Source of the DNA: Rhodococcus sovatensis
GTDB taxonomy: Bacteria; Actinomycetota; Actinomycetes; Mycobacteriales; Mycobacteriaceae
Assembly (NCBI RefSeq): GCF_037327425.1
Contig: NZ_CP147846.1
Span: forward strand, 930,001 to 994,000
DNA: 64,000 nt
Direction: 5' to 3'
Positions 50,822-60,345 of the stretch are shown in pieces. The position numbers and the translations under genes were made by a program. Every line of letters starts with the position of its first letter. Within the stretch, counting starts at the first letter, position 1. The notes under the pieces were generated by a model that was not told where the DNA came from, did no database searches, and worked only from the letters and a program-made list of their open reading frames with translations.

Positions 50822-52016
50822 CCCCGTAGCGTCAGACCGGCAGCTTAACCCGGTTTGGTGCAGTTAACAGGACGAGCGAGCAGTGGCTGGTGTGTTTTCG
50901 AATCGTTCAAGCCGTCGGCGGGTCGATGCTCGTACCAGTCGCGCTTGCCATCGTGACCAACATTTTCACCGAACCTGCAGCTCGGGCACGAGCGATTGGA
51001 TGGTGGTCCGCAACCGGCGGCGTCGGTATCGCCGCCGGGCCTGTGGTCGGCGGTTTTCTCGTCGACTCCGTGGGGTGGAAGTCCATCTTTTGGCTCAACG
51101 TACCGATCGGAGGCATCGCTCTGGTGGGAACGCTGTTGACAGTTCCGGAATCGAAAGCACTGCTGCCGAAGCGATTTGATCCCGTGGGGCAAGTAGCGGT
51201 GATCGCCTTTCTCGCCGCCTTGATCTTCGGCATCATTGAAGGTGGAAGGCGCACATGGACGTCGCCGACGATCACCGGTGCTTTCGGTCTCGCGCTGATG
51301 TCGTTGATGGTCTTGATCGTGTGGGAACACCGCCATCGCGAACCTCTCGTACGACTCGAGCTGTTCACACATTACGTATTTTCGAGCGCGTTCGTGATGT
51401 CGATTCTCGGCTTCTTCGCCTTCGCCGGCCTGATGTTCGCCAACACATTGTACTTGCAGACGGTCCGCGATCTGAGCCCATCGCAGGCAGGATTGCTGAC
51501 GTTGCCCCTGGCCGTGGCCACCATCCTTGCCGCGCCCATTTCGGGGCAGTTGTCGAGCACCCGCGGCCCTCGCATTCCGCTTCTACTCGCGGGTATCGCC
51601 TTAGTGTCCGGGGCGGCTCTGCTGCTTCTCGCGGGCGCGGATACGCCGCTGTACTGGCTCGCCGGGCCGTATTTGGCGTTCGGAGCCGGGTACGGACTGC
51701 TCAATGCGCCGATCAACGGCACAGCAGTCTCCGAGCTACCCAACGACGAGGCCGGCGTCGCGGCCAGCATGATCTCGACAGCCAAACAGATCGGCGCTTC
51801 CCTCGGTGTCGCGGTCATAGGCACTGTGCTGGTCGCACATTCGGCTGGTACGTCCCTATCCGCGGGATGGGCGCACGCGAGCATCACGGTGTGGGTGTTG
51901 TTGGGCGGCGCGGGGTTTCTCATCGCAGTGCTGAGCCTGGGACTGTCTTCCGCTGCTTTGCTCACCGCACACGCTCCCACCGACCATGTCGTCCCGATGA
52001 ATACTGACCAGGAGTG

Positions 52017-52613
52017 ATGACCGTGTGCCCCTCAGCTGTAGTACACGCGGGTTCCACAATCCTTGCCCCGGAATCAATCTCGATCTTGATGGGCGACGAG
52101 GTTGCGACCCGGTCGCTACAAACGCTGCCGAATCGAGCCGGTGTGGCCCGGCGCATACGTAGCGGCAGGGCAGGTGAAGCGGCATCGGCCGGCGAAGTCG
52201 GTGCCGCCACCGGTATGCCGCGTCATCGCGTGGGTGTGGCTCACCGTCACCGTGCCCGGGTAGGAGGCAGTGCAGCTGCTCCTCCGCTCTCTGACCTCGC
52301 ACGGCCGCACGTCGTCGGTGTTTCAGGTCGGACCGCGCCCGGCAAGTCGATCGATCGCGACCGCGCCATCGCCGACCGCGATGGCGAGGAACAGCATTGG
52401 TTGGCGACTACCTCGGGTCGCCGATGGATTCGCTGCGCAACGCCGATCATGGTCTGGCTCTTCGTTCTCACGGTGTTCGAAGAAGCGGTTCTGTTGTGGT
52501 TCACCATTGTGATCGCCACGATCGTAGGAGGGTTGGCGGGGGTGATTTTCTGCTGTTTCGTCGAAGGCACGCCGCGCACGTCGGCGGCACCGACAACCCC
52601 TTCCGACTACTGA
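52017..52613 (+). CDS. Hypothetical membrane protein, 198 aa
   Basis: ATG 52017 overlaps the stop of the DHA2 exporter by one base (TGATG). The first 130 residues are Arg/Ala-rich and look poorly conserved. Two hydrophobic segments follow close together, PIMVWLFVLTVFEEAVLLWF and TIVIATIVGGLAGVIFCCFV, with a short polar tail. The real start may lie further in. No family recognised. With the exporter broken by the transposon, this gene has probably lost its promoter. Confidence 0.4.
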   Translation: MTVCPSAVVHAGSTILAPESISILMGDEVATRSLQTLPNRAGVARRIRSGRAGEAASAGEVGAATGMPRHRVGVAHRHRARVGGSAAAPPLSDLARPHVVGVSGRTAPGKSIDRDRAIADRDGEEQHWLATTSGRRWIRCATPIMVWLFVLTVFEEAVLLWFTIVIATIVGGLAGVIFCCFVEGTPRTSAAPTTPSDY

Positions 52614-52679
52614 CCGACCGCGCTCCGGTTGTGCATCACCGATGCCTTCCACCACAGCTGGACGGAGGGCATACAGCGA

Positions 52680-55028
52680 CTATCTCCTCGCTGCGACGAT
52701 CTTCACCGTCAGGTGCTTCATAAGCGGCTGATTGCTCTGTTCGCTGAAGTCGCCGATCGGGCACAATACGTTGAGTTCCGGCATGTATCCGGCGGCGTTG
52801 CCCTCCGGGATGTCGTATGCAATTGCGGTGTAGCCGTACACCTGGCGGGTCGTGCCATCTTTGGCGAAGCTGGTGATGTCGACGGCACCGAATTCGGGGA
52901 TGCCCATCCGTTCCAAGTCCCGTCGGTTCATGAGCACCAGTGTTCTGAGGTTCTTTACCCCGCGGTACCGGTCGTTGTCCGAGTACACAGTGGTGTTCCA
53001 CTGATCGTGTGAACGCATGGTTCCCAACATCATGTAGCCGGAGGGCGGAAGCACATCACCCAATGCTGCAGTGGAGAATTCAGCGCGCTCGGACGGGGTG
53101 AGGAAGCGTAGTTCCCGTGCGGGCTGGGCGATGCGGAAACCGTTTCGCTCGCGCACCCTGAGGTTGAAGTCCTCGAATCCCGATATGACCCGGGCCATGA
53201 CGTCGCGTATTCGGTCGTAGTTGTCGACGTAGTCTTCCCACGCTGTGTCGCTGCCCGGCAGTGTCGCGCGGGCGAGACCGGCGATGATCGCCGGTTCGGA
53301 TTTCACGTGACGAGACGGTGGCCGTTTCGATCCCTTCGACAAATGCACGCGGCTCATGGCGTCCTCGACGCTGACGCTCTGCAGTCCGGTGCGTTGTTCG
53401 TCGCGTTCGGTGCGTCCGATGCACGGCAAGATCAGGGCGGCTCGCCCGTGCACCAGATGGCTGCGGTTGAGCTTGGTGCTGACCTGCACGGTCAGTGCGC
53501 ACTTGCGCAGCGCTTCGAAGGTGTAGGCCGGATCCGGTGTGGCGAGCGCGAAGTTTCCTCCCATACCGACAAAGACCGACACCGCCTGCTTGTGCATGCC
53601 CTCGATGGTGCCGACGGTGTCGAGCCCGTGTGCCCGTGGTGGATCGATGTGGCATGCCTCGGCAAGGGCGTCGAGAAACTGTGGTGTCGGTCGATGGTCG
53701 ATGCCGCAGGTACGGTTTCCTTGGACGTTGCTATGCCCACGTACCGGAGACGGCCCTGTTCCGGGTCGGCCTATGTTGCCTTTGAGCAGCAGAAGATTGA
53801 CGATTTCGCGGACAGTGTCGACTGCATGCTCTTGCTGGGTCAGTCCGAGGCACCAGCTGATGATGGATTTGTTCGACCGGCGGTAAATTTCGGCGACCTC
53901 TCGAATCGTGGCCTCGTCGACACCGGACTGATGGACGATATCGGCCCAACTCTCACTCACGCAGCAGTTGCGGTAGGCCTCGAATCCGCTGGTGTTCTGC
54001 TCGACGAAGTCCATATCGATGGCGCTGGGATCAGTGGGGTAGGTCTCGAACAGCACCTTGGCAATGCCGCGCAGGAGCGCAAGATCGCCGCCGATGCGTG
54101 GTTGCACGTCGAATGTGCCCGTCTCGGTGGCGTGGAAGGTCGCCATCGCGGCGAACTCGTGCGGAACGATGGTGCGCCGTGACGCTGCTTCCACGAGTGG
54201 GTTCACGTGCACGATGTGTGCGCCGCGTCGATGTGCCTCGGCGAGAGCAGTCAGCATACGCGGAGCGTTCGATGCTGCGTTGACGCCCATTACGAACAAG
54301 GTCTCTGCCTCGTTCCAGTCGTCGATATCGGCGGTGCCTTTACCTGTTCCCAGCGCTGCCTGAAGAGCACGGCCGCTGGCCTCGTGACACATGTTGGAGC
54401 AGTCGGGCAGGTTGTTGGTCCCGAACTCGCGTGCCCAGAGTTGATAGAGAAAGGTCGCTTCGTTGCTGAGTCGGCCGGATGTGTAGAAGGCGGCCCCGTT
54501 GGGGTCCGGTAAGGCGCGCATAGCTGTCCCGACCATCTCGAACGCGTCGTCCCAGTCGATGGGGAGGTATTTGTCTGTCGCCGGGTCGTAGACCATCGGT
54601 TCGGTCAACCGACCTTGGTCTTCGAGTGCGAAATCGCTCCATCCGGCGAGCTCGGTGACGGTGTGCTGGGCGAAGAAGTCACGGTCGACGCGCTTGCTCG
54701 TCATCTCCCAGGTGACGTGCTTGATGCCGTTTTCGCACAGGTCCAGATGCAGCCCGTTCCTGTCATCCGGCCAGGCGCAGCCCGGGCAGTCGAAGCCACT
54801 TTGCTCGTGGTTCATCGTGAGCATCGCGCGGGTGCCGGCGAGGACTTCTTTGCTCGAGAACAGCACTTTTCCGACACTGCGTGCAGCTCCCCAGCCGGCG
54901 GAGGGGTGGTGATCGTCCTTCTGCTTCGGCTTCTTGTCCGATCCGGGTCCGCAACTCAGCGCAGGCACCCCTGGAGCACCTTGACTACGAATTGCGATAT
55001 CCGGTGTCGCGGGGTTCGGGGTGTCCAT
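52680..55028 (-). CDS. FdhF/YdeP-type molybdopterin oxidoreductase, 782 aa
   Basis: Molybdenum bis-MGD enzyme of the formate-dehydrogenase-like alpha group (YdeP type). The N-terminal motif SGFDCPGCAWPDD replaces the usual four-Cys iron-sulfur site, as in YdeP. Cofactor-binding parts are NGAAFYTSGRLSNEATFLYQ, SNMCHEASGRALQAALGTGK and LKGNIGRPGTGPSPVRGHSN. The C-terminal domain ends with EGNAAGYMPELNVLCPIGDF, the MGD-binding barrel. The E. coli homologue is linked to acid resistance; the true substrate is unknown. There is no Tat signal. AGGAG precedes ATG 55028. No partner subunits are adjacent, though a sulfurtransferase such as FdhD is usually needed. Confidence 0.9.
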   Translation of the reverse strand: MDTPNPATPDIAIRSQGAPGVPALSCGPGSDKKPKQKDDHHPSAGWGAARSVGKVLFSSKEVLAGTRAMLTMNHEQSGFDCPGCAWPDDRNGLHLDLCENGIKHVTWEMTSKRVDRDFFAQHTVTELAGWSDFALEDQGRLTEPMVYDPATDKYLPIDWDDAFEMVGTAMRALPDPNGAAFYTSGRLSNEATFLYQLWAREFGTNNLPDCSNMCHEASGRALQAALGTGKGTADIDDWNEAETLFVMGVNAASNAPRMLTALAEAHRRGAHIVHVNPLVEAASRRTIVPHEFAAMATFHATETGTFDVQPRIGGDLALLRGIAKVLFETYPTDPSAIDMDFVEQNTSGFEAYRNCCVSESWADIVHQSGVDEATIREVAEIYRRSNKSIISWCLGLTQQEHAVDTVREIVNLLLLKGNIGRPGTGPSPVRGHSNVQGNRTCGIDHRPTPQFLDALAEACHIDPPRAHGLDTVGTIEGMHKQAVSVFVGMGGNFALATPDPAYTFEALRKCALTVQVSTKLNRSHLVHGRAALILPCIGRTERDEQRTGLQSVSVEDAMSRVHLSKGSKRPPSRHVKSEPAIIAGLARATLPGSDTAWEDYVDNYDRIRDVMARVISGFEDFNLRVRERNGFRIAQPARELRFLTPSERAEFSTAALGDVLPPSGYMMLGTMRSHDQWNTTVYSDNDRYRGVKNLRTLVLMNRRDLERMGIPEFGAVDITSFAKDGTTRQVYGYTAIAYDIPEGNAAGYMPELNVLCPIGDFSEQSNQPLMKHLTVKIVAARR

Positions 55029-55193
55029 AGCGCTCCTGCCGAGGGGTTTGCACGGTCCGGATCGGCGCGTGCCTGCTGAGTATCTGCATCCGAACTGGTT
55101 GGGTCACCAGTCAGATGACTCGACTGGGGAATTCGGTTCCGTCCGGGGAAGCAGTCATTCGACTCGTCCGCGGGGTGCACCGGTGCGGCCAAT

Positions 55194-55913
55194 ATGACAG
55201 AGATGTCCACTTCGGCAACTGATTTCGACGAACCTACGAGACCCCCTGCGATCTGGGTGCCTGTGGTGCTCTTGTCGTTCGGTGCTGGCGCAGCCGACGC
55301 GTTCGCTTTCCTCCTGTTGGGCGGAATCTTTACCGCGAACATGACCGGTAATCTGGTCCTGATCGGGTTGATCGAACGGGAGCATTACTTACGAGTCCTG
55401 GTGGGGGCAGGTACCGCGTTGGTGGTGTTCGTCGGTTCCGCATCTATAGCCCTGTGGTTCACGCGCGCGACGACCGCCACCGTGCAGCGCAGATCGCTTA
55501 CCCTCTTGGCGGTCGGAGCTGCAGCGCAGATAGCGATTGTGGTTGTTTGGTCAATGGCGCACCGTGATGCGGGTGGCTCCATGGTGGTCGGTTTGATCGG
55601 CCTCTCCGCCCTCGCGATGGCGGCGCAGACGGTGGTGGCTCGACGCACAAAAGCCTCCGGTGCGCTGACCACGACGTTCGTCACCGGAACGATCGTGTCC
55701 CTCCTCGACGATGTGGGGCGAGGACATCGTGGCGGGGCGATGACTCGGTTCGCCTCCGTAGCTGCGTTGGTCTTCGGTGCAGTGGCGGTATCGATTGTCA
55801 GTTCGTCAGTTCCTGTTGCGGCGCCGATCATTCCGGCGTCCGCCGGATTCGCCGCCTACGTTGTGAGTCTGAACAACTGTCTCCGCTTTGGTGTGGGTAA
55901 ACCGCGAGGCTGA
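55194..55913 (+). CDS. DUF1275 (YoaK-like) membrane protein, 239 aa
   Basis: The signature GAGAADAFAFLLLGGIFTAN, then MTGNLVLIG, is the first and second helices of DUF1275. About six hydrophobic segments follow, with SGALTTTFVTGTIVSLLDDV as the second conserved element. Function unknown; a transporter role is often assumed. ATG 55194 or ATG 55203 may be the start. It is divergent from the FdhF-like gene, and the 165-bp gap probably holds both promoters. Confidence 0.88.
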   Translation: MTEMSTSATDFDEPTRPPAIWVPVVLLSFGAGAADAFAFLLLGGIFTANMTGNLVLIGLIEREHYLRVLVGAGTALVVFVGSASIALWFTRATTATVQRRSLTLLAVGAAAQIAIVVVWSMAHRDAGGSMVVGLIGLSALAMAAQTVVARRTKASGALTTTFVTGTIVSLLDDVGRGHRGGAMTRFASVAALVFGAVAVSIVSSSVPVAAPIIPASAGFAAYVVSLNNCLRFGVGKPRG

Positions 55914-56261
55914 CAGTGAGCGGTGTCGCCGCAGGGTGCAGGTGTCGTGGCTGATGGATCGAACCTCGGCGCGTGTTGTACCTTGCCTTAGTAGTTGCCG
56001 CCACCCCTCGTCTGGGACGTCAAGCCAGCTCTTCGAACCGGACAACGATGCGCGCAGTCGCCAAGACGGCTGTCGAAAAGCATCAGGGGCACGCGATCCG
56101 GACGAAACCGCTCTGTTCGCGGGACACGATGAGGTGCTTGGTACGGGTCATTCGACTGATGAGCAGGTCGCGGTTCCTCGCCACAATGAGCACATCCGAC
56201 TGCTGAGGTGGTTCGCCGACTCCCGGGGCCCGCCGGTCGCCGAGCACCAGAGGAATAGTTC
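55914..56261. other. Gap between DUF1275 and broken MFS gene
   Basis: 348 bp without a supported gene. Short plus-strand frames here lack ribosome sites and known domains; it could hold remains of a regulator, but nothing can be assigned. Confidence 0.35.
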
Positions 56262-57505
56262 ATGACCGATTTCGAGACCACCCGTGACGATCATCGACGT
56301 CAGCGATCTCGACCGTCTCTAACCTCGGGGGCCGCGTTCGTCGGCGTTGCATACGCCTTCGTTGTGGTCATGATGGGGACGACCATGCCGGCGCCCGAGT
56401 ATGCGCTCTACGAAGCCGACTTCGGCTTCTCGGAGTTCGTGATCACCGTCATCTTCGCGGTCTACGCTTTGGGTGTACTCGGTGCTCTGTTGGCATTCGG
56501 TCGATGGTCTGATGCGGTTGGACGTCGACCCATGTTGTTGGCTGCGATCACCGTTGGTGTTCTCAGCGCCGCTGTGTTCGTATTTGCCGATTCGCTGGCC
56601 GCACTGTTGCTCGGACGCGTGCTCTCCGGGATTTCCGCCGGGATCTTCGTCGGAACCGCCACCGTAACCTTGCTTGAGATTGCTCCCGGCAGGTGGCGGA
56701 ACCGTGCACCGGCAGTGGCCACCGCAGCCAACATCGGGGGACTCGGACTTGGCCCTTTGATGGCAGGGTTCCTTGTCCAGTACTTACCGGACCCCACTCG
56801 AGTGACCTACATCGTTCACGCCTGTCTACTCGCGGTGCAGCTATCGCGGTGTTGTGTTCGCCGGAAACAGTCGATGTGGTGCCCGGTGCTCGCCCGCGAC
56901 TGCAGTGGTTGTCTGTGCCGCCATCGGTACGTAGTGACTTCCTTCGAGCTTCGGTGGCCGGTTTTGCCGGGTTTTCGGTAATGGGGCTCTTCAGCGCGAT
57001 TTCACCAGGCTTTGTCGCTGAGGTCCTCGACATCTCCAACCATGCAGTCACCGGTGCCGTGGTGTTCGTGGTGTTTGCCTCGTCCGCCGTGGCACAGATC
57101 GTGCTGCGTGGCGACAACCATTTGTCTGCCCAGCGTTGGGGGTGCGCCATCCTCATCGTGGGGGTGGTCGTACTCGCGATATCACTATGGGCGAGCTCAC
57201 TGCCGCTCCTTCTGGTAGCGGCAGTGATCTGTGGAATCGGTCAAGGCATCATTTTCACCAACGGGATCGCCAGCATCACCGGCGAGCTCCCTTCACACGG
57301 CAAGGCAGATGTGACGTCGGCATTTTTCGTCGTTGTCTATATCGCTATCTCCGTACCAGTCATAGGTGCCGGTGCCGTCGCCGCGCATTGGGGCCTGATC
57401 ACCGCAGGGATCGTTTTCGCATCCATTGTCGGCCTCCTGGGTGCCGCCGCATTCATCCTGCTCACCGTCGAAGATCGGCGCGGACAGCGCCCACCCACGC
57501 ATTAG
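56262..57505 (+). pseudogene. MFS transporter gene with one frameshift
   Basis: The first frame covers helices 1-6 (FVVVMMGTTMPAPEYALYEA, GRWSDAVGRRPML, ISAGIFVGTATVTLLEIAPG) up to IVHACLLAV near 56840. The remaining helices continue in the next frame as AIAVLCSPETVDVVPGARPR to VEDRRGQRPPTH at 57505. A single base lost around 56840 explains both. Joined, it gives about 414 residues, a normal 12-helix MFS exporter. It could be a true mutation or a sequencing error. ATG 56262 follows GAGGAA. Confidence 0.85.
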
Positions 57506-57557
57506 GCCGGCTACGTCACGACCTCTCGATCAAGCATACAGGCGGAAAGAAAGTTCA

Positions 57558-58225
57558 TTGTCAGGGTTACGTGCACTCGTCGCCGACGACGACGTGTTGT
57601 TGCGTGCAGGTGTGGCCAATTTGCTCGAACACGCGGGAAACGAGAATGTCGGCCAGCTAGGCAGTGGGACAGACCTGTTGGATCAGGTAGCGGCGCAGCG
57701 CCCGCACATCGCAATCGTCGACATCCGTATGCCGCCGACACACACTGTCGAAGGCCTCGATGCCGCCGCCGCCATGCAAGTTGACCTCCCGGACGTAGCG
57801 GGTGCTGCTGCTGTCAGCTCACGTCGAGGTCGAGCATGCTCTCGAGATTTTCGACGGGGGACCGGATACCTCCTCAAGAGCCGCGTCATAGATATCGACG
57901 AGTTCCTGGACTCCGTCGGCCACGTCACACGTCGTTAGCCAAGTGGCTCGTCCGTCATTGGCCCGGCCTTGGTGTACGAGCTCCTCTCGGCAAGCAGGAA
58001 AGACGACGCCCTAGGTGCACTCAGTCCGCGTGAGCGTGACGTACTGGCTCTGATGGCAGGGGGAGCTGTCGAACTCCGGCATAGGCCGACGAATTGTGGA
58101 CCACCGAGGGGACCGTGGAAAAGCATGTACCGAGCATCCTGACGAAATTCGGTCTCGTTGATACCGCCAACGATCACCGCCGCGTGCGCGCAGTGATCAT
58201 GTACCTCGAATCGACGCCGGGATAG
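57558..58225 (+). pseudogene. Decayed NarL/FixJ-type response regulator
   Basis: The receiver domain starts well (LRALVADDDVLLRAGVANLL, phosphoacceptor in HIAIVDIRMPP), shifts frame at about 57800 (VLLLSAHVEVEHALEIFDGG in frame 2), returns for GYLLKSRVIDIDEFLDSVGH, meets a stop at 57936, and continues as GALSPRERDVLALMAGG, the LuxR helix-turn-helix. A further shift gives TEGTVEKHVPSILTKFGLVD and RVRAVIMYLEST to the stop at 58223. Several independent lesions make it a genuine pseudogene. No histidine kinase gene is adjacent. Confidence 0.82.
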
Positions 58226-58269
58226 GTGCAGTACCTGCCAGCAGGTAACCGGCGTTATTGGGAGCGTCA

Positions 58270-59325
58270 ATGCTGTCCGGCTCCGCCTGTGTGAGGCTGA
58301 TTCTCGTGCCTCCGCAACCAGTGTTGTCTCCGCAAACCATCGCAGCGATCTTCCTCGTGGTGACCATCGACGACGGTGGTGAAGATGTCGTCCGCGCCCT
58401 TCTCGCCGACATCACGGGCCTGCAGCGATCGGTCGGATCCCGTGTCCCGGCCGGCGAAGCGACGTGCGTGGTCGGCATCGGGTCCGATGCGTGGGATCGT
58501 TTGTTCGACGGCCCGCGACCGGCCAAGTTGCATTCCTTTGTCGCGGTGAACGGCGAAAAGCACAGTGCCCCCTCGACTCCGGGTGATCTCCTGTTTCATC
58601 TGCGTGCGCAGCAGACCGACCTCGTGTTCGAGATGGCAACGCGCATCATGGGCGCGCTCGATGGATTCGTCACGGTCGTGGACGAAGTGCATGGCTTCAA
58701 GTACTTCGAAATGCGAGACCTCCTGGGTTTCGTGGACGGCACCGAAAACCCCACGGGCGACGACGCCGCTGTTGCTGTGAGAGTCGGAGACGAGGACGCA
58801 GCATTCGCGGGTGGCAGTTACGTTGTCGTACAGAAGTACTTGCACGACATGGCTGCGTGGAACTCGCTGTCGACCGAGGCGCAGGAGCGGGTCATCGGGC
58901 GCAGCAAACTCGACAACATCGAGATGGCAGACGAGAAGAAACCGCCGAACTCGCACATCGCGCTCAATGTGATCGAGGACGAGAACGGTCGGCAACTGCA
59001 GATAGTGCGCGACAACATGCCTTTCGGTTCCGTAGGAACTAAAGAATTCGGTACGTACTTCATTGGCTATTCGGCCACGCCGACGGTGATCGAGCGAATG
59101 CTCGACAACATGTACCTCGGGAATCCGGTGGGCAACCATGATCGGATCCTCGACTTCTCCACAGCCGTCACCGGCACGTTGTTCTTCGTGCCAACCGCCG
59201 AGTCCCTCGATGCTCCGGGCCGACCTCAATCGCTCGACTGTCCGGAGCCGGAGGCCTCGCTCGAAGATTCACTCGGAATCGGGAGTCTCACAACATCTGT
59301 CGACAAAGGAGTACTCATCTCGTGA
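58270..59325 (+). CDS. dypB: DyP-type heme peroxidase (DypB group), 351 aa
   Basis: Heme peroxidase oxidising dyes, phenols or lignin fragments with H2O2. GFVDGTEN carries the distal Asp156, NSHIALN the proximal heme ligand His229, and QIVRDNMPFGS the distal Arg247. The sequence follows R. jostii DypB closely (LHSFVAVNG, HSAPSTPGDLLFH, FVDGTENPTGDD). The C-terminal tail DSLGIGSL, then TTSVDKG, matches the short cargo-loading peptide that docks enzymes inside encapsulin shells. ATG 58270 is my choice; TTG 58258 is possible. Its stop overlaps the encapsulin start (GTGA). Confidence 0.95.
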   Translation: MLSGSACVRLILVPPQPVLSPQTIAAIFLVVTIDDGGEDVVRALLADITGLQRSVGSRVPAGEATCVVGIGSDAWDRLFDGPRPAKLHSFVAVNGEKHSAPSTPGDLLFHLRAQQTDLVFEMATRIMGALDGFVTVVDEVHGFKYFEMRDLLGFVDGTENPTGDDAAVAVRVGDEDAAFAGGSYVVVQKYLHDMAAWNSLSTEAQERVIGRSKLDNIEMADEKKPPNSHIALNVIEDENGRQLQIVRDNMPFGSVGTKEFGTYFIGYSATPTVIERMLDNMYLGNPVGNHDRILDFSTAVTGTLFFVPTAESLDAPGRPQSLDCPEPEASLEDSLGIGSLTTSVDKGVLIS

Positions 59326-60131
59326 GCAATCTACATCGCGAACTGGCACCCATCTCCGCGGCTGCGTGGGCCGAGATCGACGAGGAAGCCAAGCGCACCT
59401 TCGAACGAAATGTCGCCGGCCGGCGCGTTGTCGACGTGGTGGGTCCGGCGGGATCAGCCCTTGCCGCAGTGGGCACCGGGCATCAGCGCGTCATCGCTCC
59501 CGTTGCCGACGGCGTGCTCGCCCACGCGCGTGAGGCCAAGCCGATCGTCGAACTGAGGGTCCCGTTCATCATCAGCAGGCAGGCCGTCGACGATGTTGAG
59601 CGCGGCGCGAGCGACTCGGACTGGCAACCGGTGAAAGAAGCCGCAACCCGGATCGCGTTCGCCGAAGACCGCGCCGTGTTCGAGGGATATGCGGCAGCAG
59701 ACATCGCCGGAGTGCGGGCCGGCTCGTCCAACCCGGAACTCGGACTACCCCCGGACGTGCGGCAATACCCCGAAACCGTCAGCCAGGCGATCACCACGCT
59801 TCGCCTGGCGGGTGTCGAGGGACCGTACTCGCTGCTGCTCGGGGCCGAGGCGTTCACGGCGATCAACGAGACCTCCGATCACGGTTACCCCATCCGCGAG
59901 CACCTCCGGCGACTGCTCGACGGGGACATCGTCTGGGCTCCTGCGGTGGAGGGTGCCTTCCTCTTGACCACTCGCGGCGGCGACTTCGCGCTGCACCTCG
60001 GCCAGGACCTCTCCATCGGTTACTCGTCGCACGATGCAGAGTCGATCGAGCTGTACTTCCAAGAATCGTTAACGTTCCTGACGTATACGAACGAAGCCGT
60101 CGTTCCGTTCGGTACGGCCCCTATGGTGTAA
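59322..60131 (+). CDS. Encapsulin shell protein, 269 aa
   Basis: Family 1 encapsulin (linocin M18-like) with the HK97 capsid fold, which assembles into a nanocompartment around its cargo. Characteristic are NLHRELAPISAAAWAEIDEE, the GRRVVDVVGPAG turn, the E-loop region KPIVELRVPFIISRQAVDD, and the C-terminal ESLTFLTYTNEAVVPF. Length is normal. GTG 59322 overlaps the peroxidase stop by four bases, so shell and cargo are coupled. An oxidative-stress role is likely. Confidence 0.95.
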   Translation: MSNLHRELAPISAAAWAEIDEEAKRTFERNVAGRRVVDVVGPAGSALAAVGTGHQRVIAPVADGVLAHAREAKPIVELRVPFIISRQAVDDVERGASDSDWQPVKEAATRIAFAEDRAVFEGYAAADIAGVRAGSSNPELGLPPDVRQYPETVSQAITTLRLAGVEGPYSLLLGAEAFTAINETSDHGYPIREHLRRLLDGDIVWAPAVEGAFLLTTRGGDFALHLGQDLSIGYSSHDAESIELYFQESLTFLTYTNEAVVPFGTAPMV

Positions 60132-60345
60132 CGACGAGGACGCGCGAGTGCCCCAGACGCCGTTCAAAACATGCGCCCCCGGTGCGCCATCATCAGACTC
60201 GGTGAAGACTCATAGCGCCCTCAAGCTGGCTAGTTGGCATAATCGAAATTATAGGCGCAGAGTTTTGCGTGTCCTTGTATTGCGTCACTGGTGGGGAGAT
60301 GCTTTTTCGATACCGATTACGAATACTTCCTCTTGCGTAGTCCGG

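Larger units (their letters stand above)
43271..50886. mobile_element. Tyrosine-recombinase transposon (Tn554-like) with efflux cargo
   Basis: 7616 bp inserted in the DHA2 exporter gene without an obvious target duplication or terminal inverted repeat (left end TCAAACCCCAGCAAATC, right end CGAGCGAGCAGTGG), as in Tn554-type elements. At the right end two overlapping tyrosine recombinases (401 and 799 aa) read inward. The cargo at the left end is a MarR regulator, a VOC protein and an MFS exporter. A TnpC-like third protein is not visible. An IS1380 element (45456-47136) lies between the cargo and the recombinases. Confidence 0.85.
42950..52017 (+). pseudogene. DHA2 (EmrB/QacA) MFS exporter gene split by a 7.6-kb element
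   Basis: The first 107 codons (42950-43270) encode VASLDNTIVNVALPSIARDL and SGSIADRFGRKRT, the start of a 14-helix drug:H+ antiporter. The frame then runs into foreign sequence. It resumes at 50887 with LVCFRIVQAVGGSMLVPVAL and ends at 52017. Joining 43270 to 50887 gives 483 codons in one frame, the normal size, with the sequence TSLHL-LVCFRIVQ fitting the family. A separate protein from GTG 50890 would lack the first three helices and is unlikely to work. Confidence 0.92.

Noticed and set aside
50890..52017. Independent 375-aa MFS protein starting at GTG 50890
   Set aside because: It lacks the first three helices, and the frame joins exactly with 42950-43270; it is the distal half of a split gene.
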